Shown here: positions 1-8,869 of the stretch, in pieces
How positions within the stretch are numbered: position 1 is the first letter of the stretch
Layout of the letters: every line of letters starts with the position of its first letter
Assembly (NCBI GenBank): GCA_023382335.1
Contig: JAMCPM010000006.1
Span: 196,372 to 260,371, forward strand
Length of the DNA stretch: 64,000 nt
From: Actinomycetota bacterium
GTDB lineage: Bacteria > Actinomycetota > Thermoleophilia > BMS3ABIN01
Direction: 5' to 3'
Made by a program: the position numbers and the translations under genes
The notes under the pieces: generated by a model
Seen by the model: the letters and a program-made list of their open reading frames with translations, nothing else
The model's database searches: none
Told to the model about the DNA's origin: nothing

Positions 1-343
1 TTGCCAGTTCTTGCCTGTTAATGCAGCGCCGGCACCTGTGGCCGGCTAGGAATAACGTGCGTGGTTTGCAGTTTCAGGGGGTTGGCGGCCTGTTTGCCGC
101 CTGTATCGCTAGCTTCCAGACGAATGGCTCCCCTCGCTTGGCTGAGACCCATTATAGCACAGAGCGCTTTTCGCTTAAACCGGGGATTTGCCGTGGGGAA
201 CGGCTTTTGGGGGGAAATCAGAGAGGCTGCTGCCAGGATTGAGTGTGGGGGGTTCCTTCCAGGAGATCCCGATCGCCTCCTGCGGGAACAGTGATGATTC
301 CTGAAGCTTTAAGCGCAGGGAATAAACCCGGCGCGGCGCAGAT
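1..343. other. non-coding stretch with one AT-rich hairpin
   Basis: I see no convincing gene here. The only structure is an 11-base inverted repeat, CAGGGAATAAA (316-326) and TTTATTCCCTG (343-353), around a GC-rich loop. It overlaps the stop codon of the leftward SRAP gene and could end the greA-lysS-SRAP transcript, but there is no clear U-tract. Confidence 0.4.
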
Positions 344-1000
344 TTATTCCCTGGTCCGCTGCAGCGATTCGGAGGCGACCGGACGGATCATGCTCATGAT
401 CTCATCGAAGTCATTGACGGAGGCATCGAGCCAGCGGCTGACATCGTCGCCGGGAAGCACGAAAGGCATGCGGTCGTGCACCTCGCCGACGATCTCGTTT
501 GGTTCCATGGTGATGATGCTGCAGCTATAGCGCCGGTCGTCGCGGTCGGCGGGATTTATCCAGACGGAATAGATGCCGCCCAGCGCCATCAGGCCGCTGT
601 CCCTGAGCACGAACTCGTAGGCTTCGCGGGGTTTTACAGGCTTGCCGCCGACCTTGCGGGTCTCGAAGAAGCTGCGCACAGGCAGGATACAGCGGTGGCG
701 CCGCAGCAACGGCTCGTTGTGACGCCTGGAGAGCGATTCCTTGCGGACGTTGAAGCAGGTGTAACTCGACTCGAAGTAGCGGTTCCAGGGCTGGATCAGC
801 TGCCAGTACATCGAGCCCAGCCGGATGACGCCTTCGCGATCGGTGTAAACGACGTTGACGTCATTGAAGGGGGCGATGATTCTTTCTTCGCGCGTGGGAG
901 GGCCGGCGTCGCCGGGATCGGTGTTGACGTCAATGCCGTAGCGTGACTTAAAGCCACGGATGATCTCTATGTCGCCTGGTTCCGTGAAACGTCCGCACAT
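344..1000 (-). CDS. SOS response-associated peptidase (SRAP / YedK / HMCES family)
   Basis: SRAP proteins form a covalent DNA-protein crosslink with abasic sites in single-stranded DNA and shield them from error-prone repair. The 218-residue length is typical of bacterial YedK. The protein begins MCGRF, so after Met removal Cys2 becomes the N-terminal nucleophile. The other expected active-site residues are visible: Asn84 in FNVRKES, Glu113 in SFFETRK and His175 in EVHDRMPF. It lies 33 bases downstream of lysS on the same strand and is probably the last gene of a greA-lysS-SRAP transcript. Nothing in it looks broken. The family call is firm. The physiological role is inferred from the family. 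Confidence 0.93.
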   Translation of the reverse strand: MCGRFTEPGDIEIIRGFKSRYGIDVNTDPGDAGPPTREERIIAPFNDVNVVYTDREGVIRLGSMYWQLIQPWNRYFESSYTCFNVRKESLSRRHNEPLLRRHRCILPVRSFFETRKVGGKPVKPREAYEFVLRDSGLMALGGIYSVWINPADRDDRRYSCSIITMEPNEIVGEVHDRMPFVLPGDDVSRWLDASVNDFDEIMSMIRPVASESLQRTRE

Positions 1001-1033
1001 GGGCCCCAGCCCCCAGCTTCGATATCGTCGGTG

Positions 1034-2512
1034 CTACTTCTCCGGCCGCAGCAGAGGGAAAAGAATGACGTCGCGGATGCTCGGCGAGTCGGTGAGGATC
1101 ATGCAGAGTCGGTCGATGCCCAGGCCCGAGCCGCCCGATGGCGGCATGCCGTACTCGAGAGCCGTCAGGAAATCGTCGTCGACGAAGCCAGCTTCCTCGT
1201 CGCCGGCCTCGCGCTGGGCCGCCTGCTCCTCGAAACGCCGGCGCTGGTCCAGCGGATCGGTGAGCTCGCTGAAGCAGTTGGAAATCTCCATGCCGCCGAT
1301 AAAGCCCTCGAAGCGCTCGACCAGGGATGGGTCTTCGTCTTTGGGCCGGGCCAGCGGCGAGAGCTCCAGTGGGTAATCAACAATAAACGTCGGCTGTATC
1401 AACCTGGGCTCGACGAAGTTGGTGAGCAGCTCGTCAACCAGCTTGCCCCAGCCGGCGGCCGGGTCGACTTCAACACCAAGTTCCTGCACTTTTGCTAATA
1501 ACGCTTCGCGCTCGGGATATTCCACGAAGTCAACGCCGCTATGCTCGCGGATGAGATCGCGCAGGGTCGCGCGGCGCCACGGCGGCGTCAGGTCGATCTC
1601 TTCTTCCTTCCAGGGAACCTTGAGCGTGCCCAGGACCTCCCCGGCGATATGGGCGACCAGCTGTTCGATCATCTCCATGACATCGTTGTAGTCGGCGTAG
1701 GCCTGCTGCGATTCCATCATCGTGAATTCGGGATTGTGCTTTGTGGAGATGCCTTCGTTGCGGAAGATGCGGCCGATCTCGTAGACCTTGTCAAATCCGC
1801 CGACCAGCAGCCGCTTCAGATGCAGCTCCAGGGCGATGCGCATGTAGAGCTCGATGTCGAGCGCGTTGTGGTGGGTCTCGAAAGAGCGCGCCGTGGCACC
1901 GCCGGGAATCGTCTGCAGGATCGGCGTCTCGACCTCGAGGAAACCGCGGGCATCCATAAAGCGCCTGAGGCTGGAGAGCACCTTGCCTCGGATATAAAAG
2001 GCCCGGTGCACCTCGTCGTTGACGATCAGGTCGAGGTAGCGCTGGCGGTAACGGATCTCGACGTCGGTGAGCCCGTGCCACTTCTCCGGCAGCGGGTGCA
2101 GCGCCTTGGCCAGCAGGATGAAAGATCTTACTTCGATGGAAAGCTCGCCGCGGCGGGTGCGGAATACCGGGCCGGAGACGCCGATAACGTCGCCTATATC
2201 AAGACGGCGGAATTCCTCATAGGTCGCTTCGCCGAGGATATCCACGTTTCCGTAGAGCTGTATGCGCGCGCTTGTTTCCTTGAGCACCAGGAAGGTGGCC
2301 TTGCCGTGTCCGCGCTTGATGAGGATGCGGCCGGCGATGCGGTGCTCTTCGTCGCTGGAGTCGCCGCTCTCGAAACCGGCGTAGCGCTCGAGCAGCGGCG
2401 CCACGGGTTCGGGACCGGGGAAGCGGTTGCGATAAGGGGATTCGCCCGATTCCAGGAGGCTGTCGAGCTTCTGGCGGCGCTCTTCGGCCTCGGACATAGG
2501 CCTCTCGCCCAT
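1034..2512 (-). CDS. lysS: lysyl-tRNA synthetase, class II
   Basis: Charges tRNA-Lys with lysine in the cytoplasm. At 492 residues it has the normal class II LysRS size. An N-terminal OB-fold anticodon-binding domain (about residues 55-150, including GRILIKRGHGKATFLVLKE) precedes the catalytic core. Motif 2 is seen as FRNEGISTKHNPEFTMME and motif 3 as GSGLGIDRLCMIL. The ATG at 2510-2512 begins one base after the greA stop and is preceded by AAGAAGGGAT, a usable ribosome site. A second in-frame ATG at 2497 (MSEAEERR) is the only alternative. The greA-lysS pairing is common in Gram-positive and deep-branching bacteria and supports one operon. Confidence 0.97.
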   Translation of the reverse strand: MGERPMSEAEERRQKLDSLLESGESPYRNRFPGPEPVAPLLERYAGFESGDSSDEEHRIAGRILIKRGHGKATFLVLKETSARIQLYGNVDILGEATYEEFRRLDIGDVIGVSGPVFRTRRGELSIEVRSFILLAKALHPLPEKWHGLTDVEIRYRQRYLDLIVNDEVHRAFYIRGKVLSSLRRFMDARGFLEVETPILQTIPGGATARSFETHHNALDIELYMRIALELHLKRLLVGGFDKVYEIGRIFRNEGISTKHNPEFTMMESQQAYADYNDVMEMIEQLVAHIAGEVLGTLKVPWKEEEIDLTPPWRRATLRDLIREHSGVDFVEYPEREALLAKVQELGVEVDPAAGWGKLVDELLTNFVEPRLIQPTFIVDYPLELSPLARPKDEDPSLVERFEGFIGGMEISNCFSELTDPLDQRRRFEEQAAQREAGDEEAGFVDDDFLTALEYGMPPSGGSGLGIDRLCMILTDSPSIRDVILFPLLRPEK

Positions 2513-2513
2513 G

Positions 2514-2993
2514 CTATCCCTTCTTGATGGAAACGATCTTGTACTTGGCGGCGCCGCGGGGCGTGGCGACCTTGACGATATCGCCGGCCTTGTGGCCCAT
2601 GATCGCCTTGCCCACGGGGGATTCGTTAGAGAGTTTCATATTGGCTGGATCGGCCTCGGCCGAACCGACCACCGTGTAATGATACGATTCGCCGGCCTTT
2701 TCATCCTTGAGATGGACCTTGCAGCCGATGCCGACGGCGTCGGTCTTGATCTCGGCGCCTGAGAGGACCCGGGCGTTGCGGAGCTTGAGCTCGAGCGTGC
2801 CGATGCGCATCTCGAGTTTGGCCTGCTCGTTCTTGGCTTCGTTGTATTCGCTGTTCTCGCTGATGTCGCCGAACTCGCGGGCTTCCTTGATGCGTTCCGA
2901 AACCTCTTCGCGCTTGATCGTCGACAGGTATTCGATCTCTTCGGAGAGACGCTGATAGCCCTCAGCTGTAAGTATGACTTCCTTGTCTGGCAA
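2514..2993 (-). CDS. greA: transcription elongation factor GreA
   Basis: GreA rescues backtracked RNA polymerase by inserting its coiled-coil tip into the secondary channel and stimulating cleavage of the nascent transcript. The N-terminal coiled coil carries the conserved acidic tip GDISENSEYNEAKNEQ, followed by the C-terminal FKBP-like domain. I place the start at TTG 2991-2993 (LPDKEVILTAEG), which gives 159 residues, close to the usual 158, with AGAGGGG just upstream. The frame stays open to an ATG at 3062, but that would add 23 residues that do not resemble GreA. It is the first gene of the run with lysS and the SRAP gene. Confidence 0.93.
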   Translation of the reverse strand: MPDKEVILTAEGYQRLSEEIEYLSTIKREEVSERIKEAREFGDISENSEYNEAKNEQAKLEMRIGTLELKLRNARVLSGAEIKTDAVGIGCKVHLKDEKAGESYHYTVVGSAEADPANMKLSNESPVGKAIMGHKAGDIVKVATPRGAAKYKIVSIKKG

Positions 2994-3154
2994 TTGCCCC
3001 TCTACCTGCCTTTCATATAAAAAGTGACGGTAAATTATAGGTATTGCCGCAACCGGTTGCAAGGTAACCCAAAAAAGATGCGGAAATTATCGGCAGGGGT
3101 TGCCGCGGCCTTAGCCGCGATGCGCTTCCGGCCCGGCTGCAGGCAGGCTTTGAC

Positions 3155-4591
3155 CTAGTCCGATAGCGGCAGCGTCAGGGTGAAACGGGAGCCCTTCCCC
3201 GGAGTTGAGGCGACGGTAATGTCGCCGCCAAGGGCCCGGGCAAGCTCGCGGGAGATGGCCAGGCCGAGCCCCAGGCCCGCGCCTTTGACGCCGTTGCCGG
3301 CCCGGTAGAATCGGTCGAAGACGTGTGGCAGATCGGCGAACTCGATGCCCACACCGGTGTCAGATACCTCGATCGCTATCCGCTCCGGTTCCCCGGAAGC
3401 GGCCGGCAGGCGCCGCGAGGAGATCGTCACCTTGCCCCCGGCGGTGGTGTGCGAGAGCGAGTTCAGGGTCAGGTTCGAGAGGATCTGCCGCAGGCGGTCC
3501 GGGTCTGTCGCCAGGGTGAGGCCGGGGGTTTCCACGGTTCCCTGGGAATCGAGCTCGACACCGCGCTCGCCGGCGTCGCGCGAGAGTCCATCGACCACCG
3601 CCCCGAAAACATCGGCGATCGAGACCGTGGTCCGCTTGAGCTCGAACTGGCGGGCATCGAATTTGGCCACGCTGATCAGGTCCTCGATCAGGCGGCTGAG
3701 CCTCCTGGTCTCCGACACGATGACTCCCAGAGATTTGGCGACCGCCGCGGGGTCTTCGGCAACGCCCTCACTGAGCGCCTGGGCATGACCGGAGATCGCG
3801 GTAAGCGGAGTCTTCAGCTCGTGGCTGACATTCATGACGAACTGCCGCTGCTGCTCCTGGGCCTGCCTCACCTCAGCGGTCATGTTACGGAACGCATCCG
3901 CCAGGCGCCCGATCTCGTCATTGGATCGCACCGCGAGCTCGGTGGAATAATCGCCCTCGGCAACGGCGGTCGCCGCCTGCGTGATCTCGTGCAGCGGCCG
4001 CGACAGCCGCCGGGCCAGCAGGAAGGCCAGCAGCAGCGAGACCGCCAGGGAAGCGATCCCGGCGATCACGATCTCCAGCGCCAGCGGCCGCCATGACTGG
4101 AATGTCCGCAGCGGCTTGGCGAGCACGACGGCGCCGGCAAAGTCGCCGCCGGCATTGAAGCCATGGGCGACCACGACCAGGTTGTGTTCCAGGCCGGTGA
4201 TGTCGGTCTCCTGGACCTGGGTGCCGCCGTTCTTGAGCAGGTCCCAGTCAAGCGACGGCGTGATCGGGGAGCTGGGCGCCGCCTGGTCGGTTCCCGGAGC
4301 GGACTGCGGCAGGCGGCCCAGCGACTGGTCGCTGCCGTAAGGAATGATGAGAGCGCGGGTCTGGTACATCCGCTCTAGATCGGTGATGTAGCGGCGCTGT
4401 GGCAACCCTTCGGACTCGATCTGACTGGCGAGCGCCTCGGACTGGAAGCGAAGGTCGGATATCGTCCTCTGGCGCAGGTAACGCTGCACCAGGGCTCCGG
4501 CGAGGACTCCTGAAATAAGCAGCGAGATGACGATCGAGAGAGCGAAATATGCGGCAAGCCGCCCCCTCAGGCTTTTAGTGAAACCCTTCAT
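3155..4591 (-). CDS. two-component sensor histidine kinase (HAMP, HisKA, HATPase)
   Basis: Membrane sensor kinase of 478 residues. Order of parts: transmembrane segment about 12-34, an extracytoplasmic sensor region of roughly 135 residues without a recognised fold, a second membrane segment about 171-193, HAMP about 193-245, then the dimerisation/phosphoacceptor helix FVMNVSHELKTP with His257, and an ATPase domain with the N box (NLTLNSLSH), DTGVGIE and GLGLGLAISRELA glycine boxes. All catalytic elements look intact. It starts two bases after the stop of the OmpR-type regulator upstream, so the pair is co-transcribed and presumably cognate. The signal is not deducible. The layout resembles PhoR/BaeS-type envelope sensors. 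Confidence 0.93.
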   Translation of the reverse strand: MKGFTKSLRGRLAAYFALSIVISLLISGVLAGALVQRYLRQRTISDLRFQSEALASQIESEGLPQRRYITDLERMYQTRALIIPYGSDQSLGRLPQSAPGTDQAAPSSPITPSLDWDLLKNGGTQVQETDITGLEHNLVVVAHGFNAGGDFAGAVVLAKPLRTFQSWRPLALEIVIAGIASLAVSLLLAFLLARRLSRPLHEITQAATAVAEGDYSTELAVRSNDEIGRLADAFRNMTAEVRQAQEQQRQFVMNVSHELKTPLTAISGHAQALSEGVAEDPAAVAKSLGVIVSETRRLSRLIEDLISVAKFDARQFELKRTTVSIADVFGAVVDGLSRDAGERGVELDSQGTVETPGLTLATDPDRLRQILSNLTLNSLSHTTAGGKVTISSRRLPAASGEPERIAIEVSDTGVGIEFADLPHVFDRFYRAGNGVKGAGLGLGLAISRELARALGGDITVASTPGKGSRFTLTLPLSD

Positions 4592-4593
4592 GT

Positions 4594-5328
4594 TCAGGCC
4601 GTGAGCTTGTAACCGACGCTGCGCACGGTCTCGATCCTGACGGCATCCCCCAGCTTCTTGCGGACCTGGTTGATGTGCACGTCGATCGTGCGGGTGTCGC
4701 CATAGAAATCATAGCCCCACACCTGCTCCAGGAGCTGCCGGCGGGAAAGGGCCAGGCCCTGGTTGATCATGAGAAAATGGAGCAGCTCGAATTCCTTGGC
4801 GGTAAGCTTGACCTCCTCGCCTCCGACCTGCACCTCGCGACGGCCGGGATGAAGAGTGACTTCGCCGACGGTGATGACGGCATCCTCGCCGCGGCTGGCC
4901 GCCTCCGAGCGCCGCAGCACAGACTTGACCCGGGCCACCAGCTCGCGCGGGTCAAAAGGCTTGGTGATATAGTCATCCGCCCCGAGCTCGAGTCCGACCA
5001 CCTTGTCGGTGGCGGCGTCGCGGGCGGTGAGCATGATAATGGGCACATCCGAATCGTGCCGCAGGCGGCGGCAGACTTCAAAGCCGTCTATATCGGGAAG
5101 CATCAGGTCCAGGAGGATCACGCGGGGGGAGTTCTCTTTCGCCAGCTTCAGCCCGAAGCTGCCGGTGCCGGCTACATCGACCGAGAAACCTTCTTTTTTC
5201 AGGTACATGGAAACAAACGAGGCGATACTCTCCTCGTCTTCGATCACAAGTATGGATGATTTGTTCACGGTCATCGGTTCAAGCAGCGTAAAGAACTGCT
5301 CGTGGAAACTTCTCGTCACCTTCTCCAA
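4594..5328 (-). CDS. OmpR/PhoB-family response regulator
   Basis: Receiver domain (SSILVIEDEE ... VILLDLMLPDIDG, phospho-Asp about residue 74 from the first possible start) followed by a winged-helix DNA-binding domain ending RTIDVHINQVRKKLGD ... VRSVGYKL, diagnostic of the OmpR class. It is the partner of the kinase immediately downstream. The start is uncertain. The longest reading begins at TTG 5328. A GTG at 5319 sits behind GGAGAAG. The ATG at 5274 (MTVNKSSILVIEDEE) matches where such proteins normally begin. Targets are unknown. The adjacent DUF5666 protein and lipoprotein genes, transcribed toward it, are candidates by position only. Confidence 0.93.
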   Translation of the reverse strand: MEKVTRSFHEQFFTLLEPMTVNKSSILVIEDEESIASFVSMYLKKEGFSVDVAGTGSFGLKLAKENSPRVILLDLMLPDIDGFEVCRRLRHDSDVPIIMLTARDAATDKVVGLELGADDYITKPFDPRELVARVKSVLRRSEAASRGEDAVITVGEVTLHPGRREVQVGGEEVKLTAKEFELLHFLMINQGLALSRRQLLEQVWGYDFYGDTRTIDVHINQVRKKLGDAVRIETVRSVGYKLTA

Positions 5329-5367
5329 AACCTTCTCTGATTATACCTGTAGCGCTCATTGAACCCG

Positions 5368-5395
5368 AAGGGGCGGCCCGTCAGGGCCGCCCCTT
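5368..5395 (-). terminator. rho-independent terminator after the DUF5666 gene
   Basis: Perfect 12-base stem, AAGGGGCGGCCC (5368-5379) and GGGCCGCCCCTT (5384-5395), with a GTCA loop. It lies between the 3' end of the leftward DUF5666 gene (5435) and the 5' end of the response regulator. Confidence 0.75.
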
Positions 5396-5434
5396 CCATC
5401 CTCCACAGATGTCTGGTGCTCCCGATTCCAGCGA

Positions 5435-6088
5435 TTATGCCGATGGCGTTTCGCCTGCCGGCGGCCCGCCTTCGGGTGGCGCCGCCGGGGCGCCCTGAGG
5501 TTTCTCCGGCGGGTTATACATCAGGCCGATTACCGACCCGTCAGGACCGGTGACGACGCCGAGCCTCATGCCCTGGGTCACGGCAGGAATCTTTACCTGC
5601 TTGTCACCCTGAGCCGTCTGCAGCGTGACGGTGTCGCCATTGACGGCCTTGACTGTGCCTACCGCCCTGTTGTCCTTGGGCGCGTGCGGATTGACGATCA
5701 CTGCCCTGGCAACCGGATCGGAGCCATCGTCCGGCTTCTTGCCCAGGACGATCGCGACCTTCTCGCCCTGGGCCACGTCGCCCAGCGCGGCGTCCTTGCC
5801 ATCCTTGCGATATTTGGTCTGGTCGTCGACCTTGACCGACTTCTCACCATTTTTGAGAGTGTTCAGGGTTACGGTATTGTCCTCGACTTTCACCACTTCC
5901 CCAACCATCATGTGCCGGGCCAGCCTGGCGCGGCCCGGACCGCCGGGACCATGGCCCTGCGTCTGGGTCTGACCCTGTGCCGGCTGGTCCTGCGCGAAAG
6001 CAAAACCGGCTCCCGAGATCAGCGCCAGCATGGCCGCCATCACCGCCGCCATTGCCGGAACCACGATAAGCCAATGCCTTTTCTTCAT
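5435..6088 (-). CDS. exported DUF5666-like protein
   Basis: A 217-residue exported protein of unknown function. Residues 1-33 form a signal peptide or anchor (KKRHWLIVVPAMAAVMAAM). A Gln/Gly/Pro-rich linker follows, then two copies of a small beta-domain of the DUF5666 type. The copies are recognisable by VGEVVKVEDNTVTLNTLKNG (about 62-81) and VGTVKAVNGDTVTLQTAQGD (about 142-161). The C-terminus is Pro/Gly/Ala-rich. The ATG follows AGGAGGAAATTGAC, a strong ribosome site. It is transcribed alone, with a terminator after it. A binding or structural role at the cell surface is plausible, but no enzymatic motif is visible. Confidence 0.8.
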   Translation of the reverse strand: MKKRHWLIVVPAMAAVMAAMLALISGAGFAFAQDQPAQGQTQTQGHGPGGPGRARLARHMMVGEVVKVEDNTVTLNTLKNGEKSVKVDDQTKYRKDGKDAALGDVAQGEKVAIVLGKKPDDGSDPVARAVIVNPHAPKDNRAVGTVKAVNGDTVTLQTAQGDKQVKIPAVTQGMRLGVVTGPDGSVIGLMYNPPEKPQGAPAAPPEGGPPAGETPSA

Positions 6089-6183
6089 GTCAATTTCCTC
6101 CTGGTCGCTTATCTGACATGTTCATTATTGGCCGGCGAAGTTATCGTTTGATTAAGGGAATGTAACGTGTTTGTAAATAATAA

Positions 6184-6211
6184 GGGGCGGGCTGCTGAAG
6201 CGGCCCGCCCC
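6184..6211 (-). terminator. rho-independent terminator after the lipoprotein gene
   Basis: Nine-base stem GGGGCGGGC (6184-6192) with GCCCGCCCC (6203-6211). Read leftward it is followed by TTATTATTTA, a U-rich tail, 43 bases after the stop of the lipoprotein gene. Confidence 0.75.
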
Positions 6212-6254
6212 GATATTCCTTCTATATCACCGGCTTTTAACCGGCTGTCGCCGT

Positions 6255-7475
6255 TTAGGGCGAGTAGATGCTCGAGGTGCTTGTTCCCGTAGTGGAAGTG
6301 CTCGATCCGTTAGTGCTGGTCCCGCCGAGGTCGTCCAGCCCGCTGGCCGAACCGCCCAGGCTGCTGCCCAGACCGCCGCTCAGCAGGTCATTCAGGTTGA
6401 GGATGTTGCCCGAAGGCTTGGTTATGGTCACGGACTGGTTGAGGTTCGACATCTTCAGGTTGACTGAGAAGGTGATCGACTTCAGGGCTGAAGCTGCCGC
6501 ACCGGCGCCGCCATTGGTGCTGGAATCATCCGTGCTGGTGCCGCCCAAGGAGCCGGCCAGGTTGGCGATGGCTGAAGGGTCGAGCTCCAGATTGAGGTTG
6601 ACCTGAACGAAGTTATTGTTGTTGTCGATCCACATCTCCACGGCCTTGGTCTTGAACATGGTGCCCAGCTGGCTCTTGCCCGCCTCGACGGCGCCTGCCG
6701 ATTCGGCCTGGCCGCAGTCGCGCATGGCGTTGGCGGTCTGTGTTAAAAGACCGTCGAGGTTGATGTCGGCCTTGAAGTGACGGGCGTCGGCGCCATTGAC
6801 GTTCTCGGTACCGGCATCCTGGATGTTGGAGAGGATGTTGTTGGCGCCGAAGCGGCTCTTGTCCTTGAAGGCATTTTCCAGACAGGCCGTGTCGACCGTG
6901 CTGGTGCCTGTCGAAGTTCCCGTGCCGCTGAGGCCGCTGCTAAGGCCGCCGCCTAACCCGCCAAGGCCGCCCAGGCCGCTGGTCGCGGAGGACGCGTCGG
7001 TTTGATACCAGGTGCCTCCCAGGTTCAGATAGAGCTTCTGATCAAGGGTGACGAATTTGACATCATTGAGCATGCTGCCAATCAGGTTGAGGCCCATGGT
7101 CGTGGACGCGTCCGTGCTTCCCTCAGAGCTGGCGATGCTTGACAGGATCTTGTCCAGCCCGGTGACGGATATGTTCCCCTGAGCCTTGGGATTTTTGGCA
7201 TCGTTGTTATCGAAATCGGCGCCGCCGGAGATGCCGAGCGTCAGCGGCAACAGGCCCTGAAACTCAGCCCCCATCGCCGAAGCGTCTCCCTGGACATCCA
7301 GCTTGACGTCATAATCAACATGGCCGCTCTTGGTGTTGGCGTTGTTAGCGATCGCGCTGTCGATCACGTCCGACGGCTGCGCGCTGCTGCCGCCGCAGCC
7401 CGTAGCGGCAACAGCTGAAAACGCCATCACCGCCAGCAATATAAACCCGAGGACCAAAGCATTGATTTTCTTCAT
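6255..7475 (-). CDS. lipoprotein of unknown function, LppX/LprG-like character
   Basis: A 406-residue lipoprotein. The signal peptide ends in a lipobox with the lipidated Cys at residue 27 (AVAATGC). The mature part reads DVIDSAIANNANTKSGHVDY, then alternating beta-strand segments. This recalls the single-domain lipid-binding lipoproteins (LppX/LprAFG) of Actinomycetota, but I cannot confirm the fold by eye. It contains two low-complexity Gly/Ser/Thr tracts, one in the middle (GLGGLGGLGGGLSSGLSGTG) and one at the C-terminus. The ATG follows GGAGAGGTGAGATC. The gene is monocistronic with its own terminator. A role in envelope lipid or glycan handling is a guess from the class. Confidence 0.75.
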   Translation of the reverse strand: MKKINALVLGFILLAVMAFSAVAATGCGGSSAQPSDVIDSAIANNANTKSGHVDYDVKLDVQGDASAMGAEFQGLLPLTLGISGGADFDNNDAKNPKAQGNISVTGLDKILSSIASSEGSTDASTTMGLNLIGSMLNDVKFVTLDQKLYLNLGGTWYQTDASSATSGLGGLGGLGGGLSSGLSGTGTSTGTSTVDTACLENAFKDKSRFGANNILSNIQDAGTENVNGADARHFKADINLDGLLTQTANAMRDCGQAESAGAVEAGKSQLGTMFKTKAVEMWIDNNNNFVQVNLNLELDPSAIANLAGSLGGTSTDDSSTNGGAGAAASALKSITFSVNLKMSNLNQSVTITKPSGNILNLNDLLSGGLGSSLGGSASGLDDLGGTSTNGSSTSTTGTSTSSIYSP

Positions 7476-7702
7476 GATCTCACCTCTCCGTAGATGAATT
7501 TGGACAATCGTATATTTTCATGCCACCCGCTGTCTATGCCGGGCGAAACGCCATTAGCCCGTGCGCCTTCCGGACGCCCGGACGGATAATGGTAAAAAAA
7601 CCACCTTGCAGTGGAGCTAAAGATTTGGATACTGTACCCTAACCTCTACGGCAGCCCGGAAACCCCGGACCGGCCCTGTTCAAAGCCAGGACTAAGTCAC
7701 CA

Positions 7703-8836
7703 GTGAATATTCTCCAGGTAGTACGCCAGTATTTACCCAGCACAGGGGGAATGGAAACGTACGTTTCCAGCCTCTGCCGGCAGCTGGCCCAACGCGGCCA
7801 TGACACCGACGTAGCCACCCTTGACTACCTTTTCAAGTCGCACGAACCGCTGCCGCACTACGAGCGGGCCGGCGGCACCGACATCATCCGCCTGCCCTCC
7901 GCCGGCACGGCGCGCCTTTTCTTTGCGCCCCGCCTGATGGAGATGGCCCCGAGGTACGACATCGTACACGTGCACGGAGTAGATTTCTTCATCGATATGC
8001 TCGGCACCTGCAAAAAAGCCCACGGCCGGCCGCTGGTTCTATCCACCCATGGCGGATTTTTTCATACGACCTGGATACCCGGGGTCAAACAGGCATATTT
8101 CCAGACCGTGACCCGTTTTTCGCTCCGCGGCGTCGATCGCGTCATCGCTTCGAGCCCGAAGGACGAGCAGCTGTTTGCTTCCGTCAGCAAGCGGGTGACG
8201 CTGGTAGAGAACGGCATCGACTTCCCGGCGTTCGCCGCCGTGGAAAAACCCGCCGGCCTTGCGGATGAAAAGCTCGTTTTCATCGGCCGCATATCCAAGA
8301 ACAAGCGCGTGGACCTGCTGCTGGCGATGATGGCCCAGCTGCGGCGCACGCATCCGCTTGCGACGCTGACCGTGATCGGTCCCGACTGGGAAGGACTGCA
8401 GGCGGATCTCGAGCGCCAGGCCCTGGCTCTCGGCATCGGCGGCGCCGTCGATTTCGCGGGTGTCCTGCCTCAGGATAAGATGCTTGAAGAGCTGGCGGGC
8501 GCCCGGCTGTTCGTATCCGCCTCGCAATACGAGGCATTCGGCCTCTCAACGGTGGAAGCGATGGCTACGGGCACGGTGCCGGTCGTCAGCGCTATCCCGG
8601 CCTTCGTGGACCTGGTGGAAGACGGCGTCACCGGTTTTCTGACTGATTTTTGCAACCCCGAGGCCGCGGCTGCCGTGGTTGCCGCGGCGCTTGAGATTCC
8701 CGAGGATAAAATGGCGGGAATTAGCGCTGCGGCGGGCGAGTCAGCCTCACGCCACGACTGGAGCCTTGTCGCTAAAGACATCATCGCTATCTATGAAGAG
8801 GTGCTTGCGGGGTATGAGCGTCAGAGAAAAACATGA
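7703..8836 (+). CDS. glycosyltransferase family 4 (GT-B fold)
   Basis: A 377-residue retaining glycosyltransferase, probably acting at the cytoplasmic membrane on an envelope glycan. The N-terminal Rossmann half starts NILQVVRQYLPSTGGMETYV, with the GG acceptor-loop motif of GT4 enzymes. The C-terminal donor-binding half has FIGRISKNKRVDLLL and the E-x7-E element EAFGLSTVE. The start is GTG 7703. Its final stop codon overlaps an ATG in the form ATGA, and the TagA-type gene begins 33 bases later, so the two probably act in one pathway. The substrate cannot be read from sequence. Confidence 0.88.
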   Translation: MNILQVVRQYLPSTGGMETYVSSLCRQLAQRGHDTDVATLDYLFKSHEPLPHYERAGGTDIIRLPSAGTARLFFAPRLMEMAPRYDIVHVHGVDFFIDMLGTCKKAHGRPLVLSTHGGFFHTTWIPGVKQAYFQTVTRFSLRGVDRVIASSPKDEQLFASVSKRVTLVENGIDFPAFAAVEKPAGLADEKLVFIGRISKNKRVDLLLAMMAQLRRTHPLATLTVIGPDWEGLQADLERQALALGIGGAVDFAGVLPQDKMLEELAGARLFVSASQYEAFGLSTVEAMATGTVPVVSAIPAFVDLVEDGVTGFLTDFCNPEAAAAVVAAALEIPEDKMAGISAAAGESASRHDWSLVAKDIIAIYEEVLAGYERQRKT

Positions 8837-8869
8837 GCGCCAGGGAATATATGAGCGCAAAAGGACGAC

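Noticed and set aside
3155-5328. The OmpR-type pair as regulator of the sigma-54 genes
   Set aside because: OmpR-class regulators lack the AAA+ domain needed at sigma-54 promoters, and a fitting NtrC-type activator is adjacent to rpoN.
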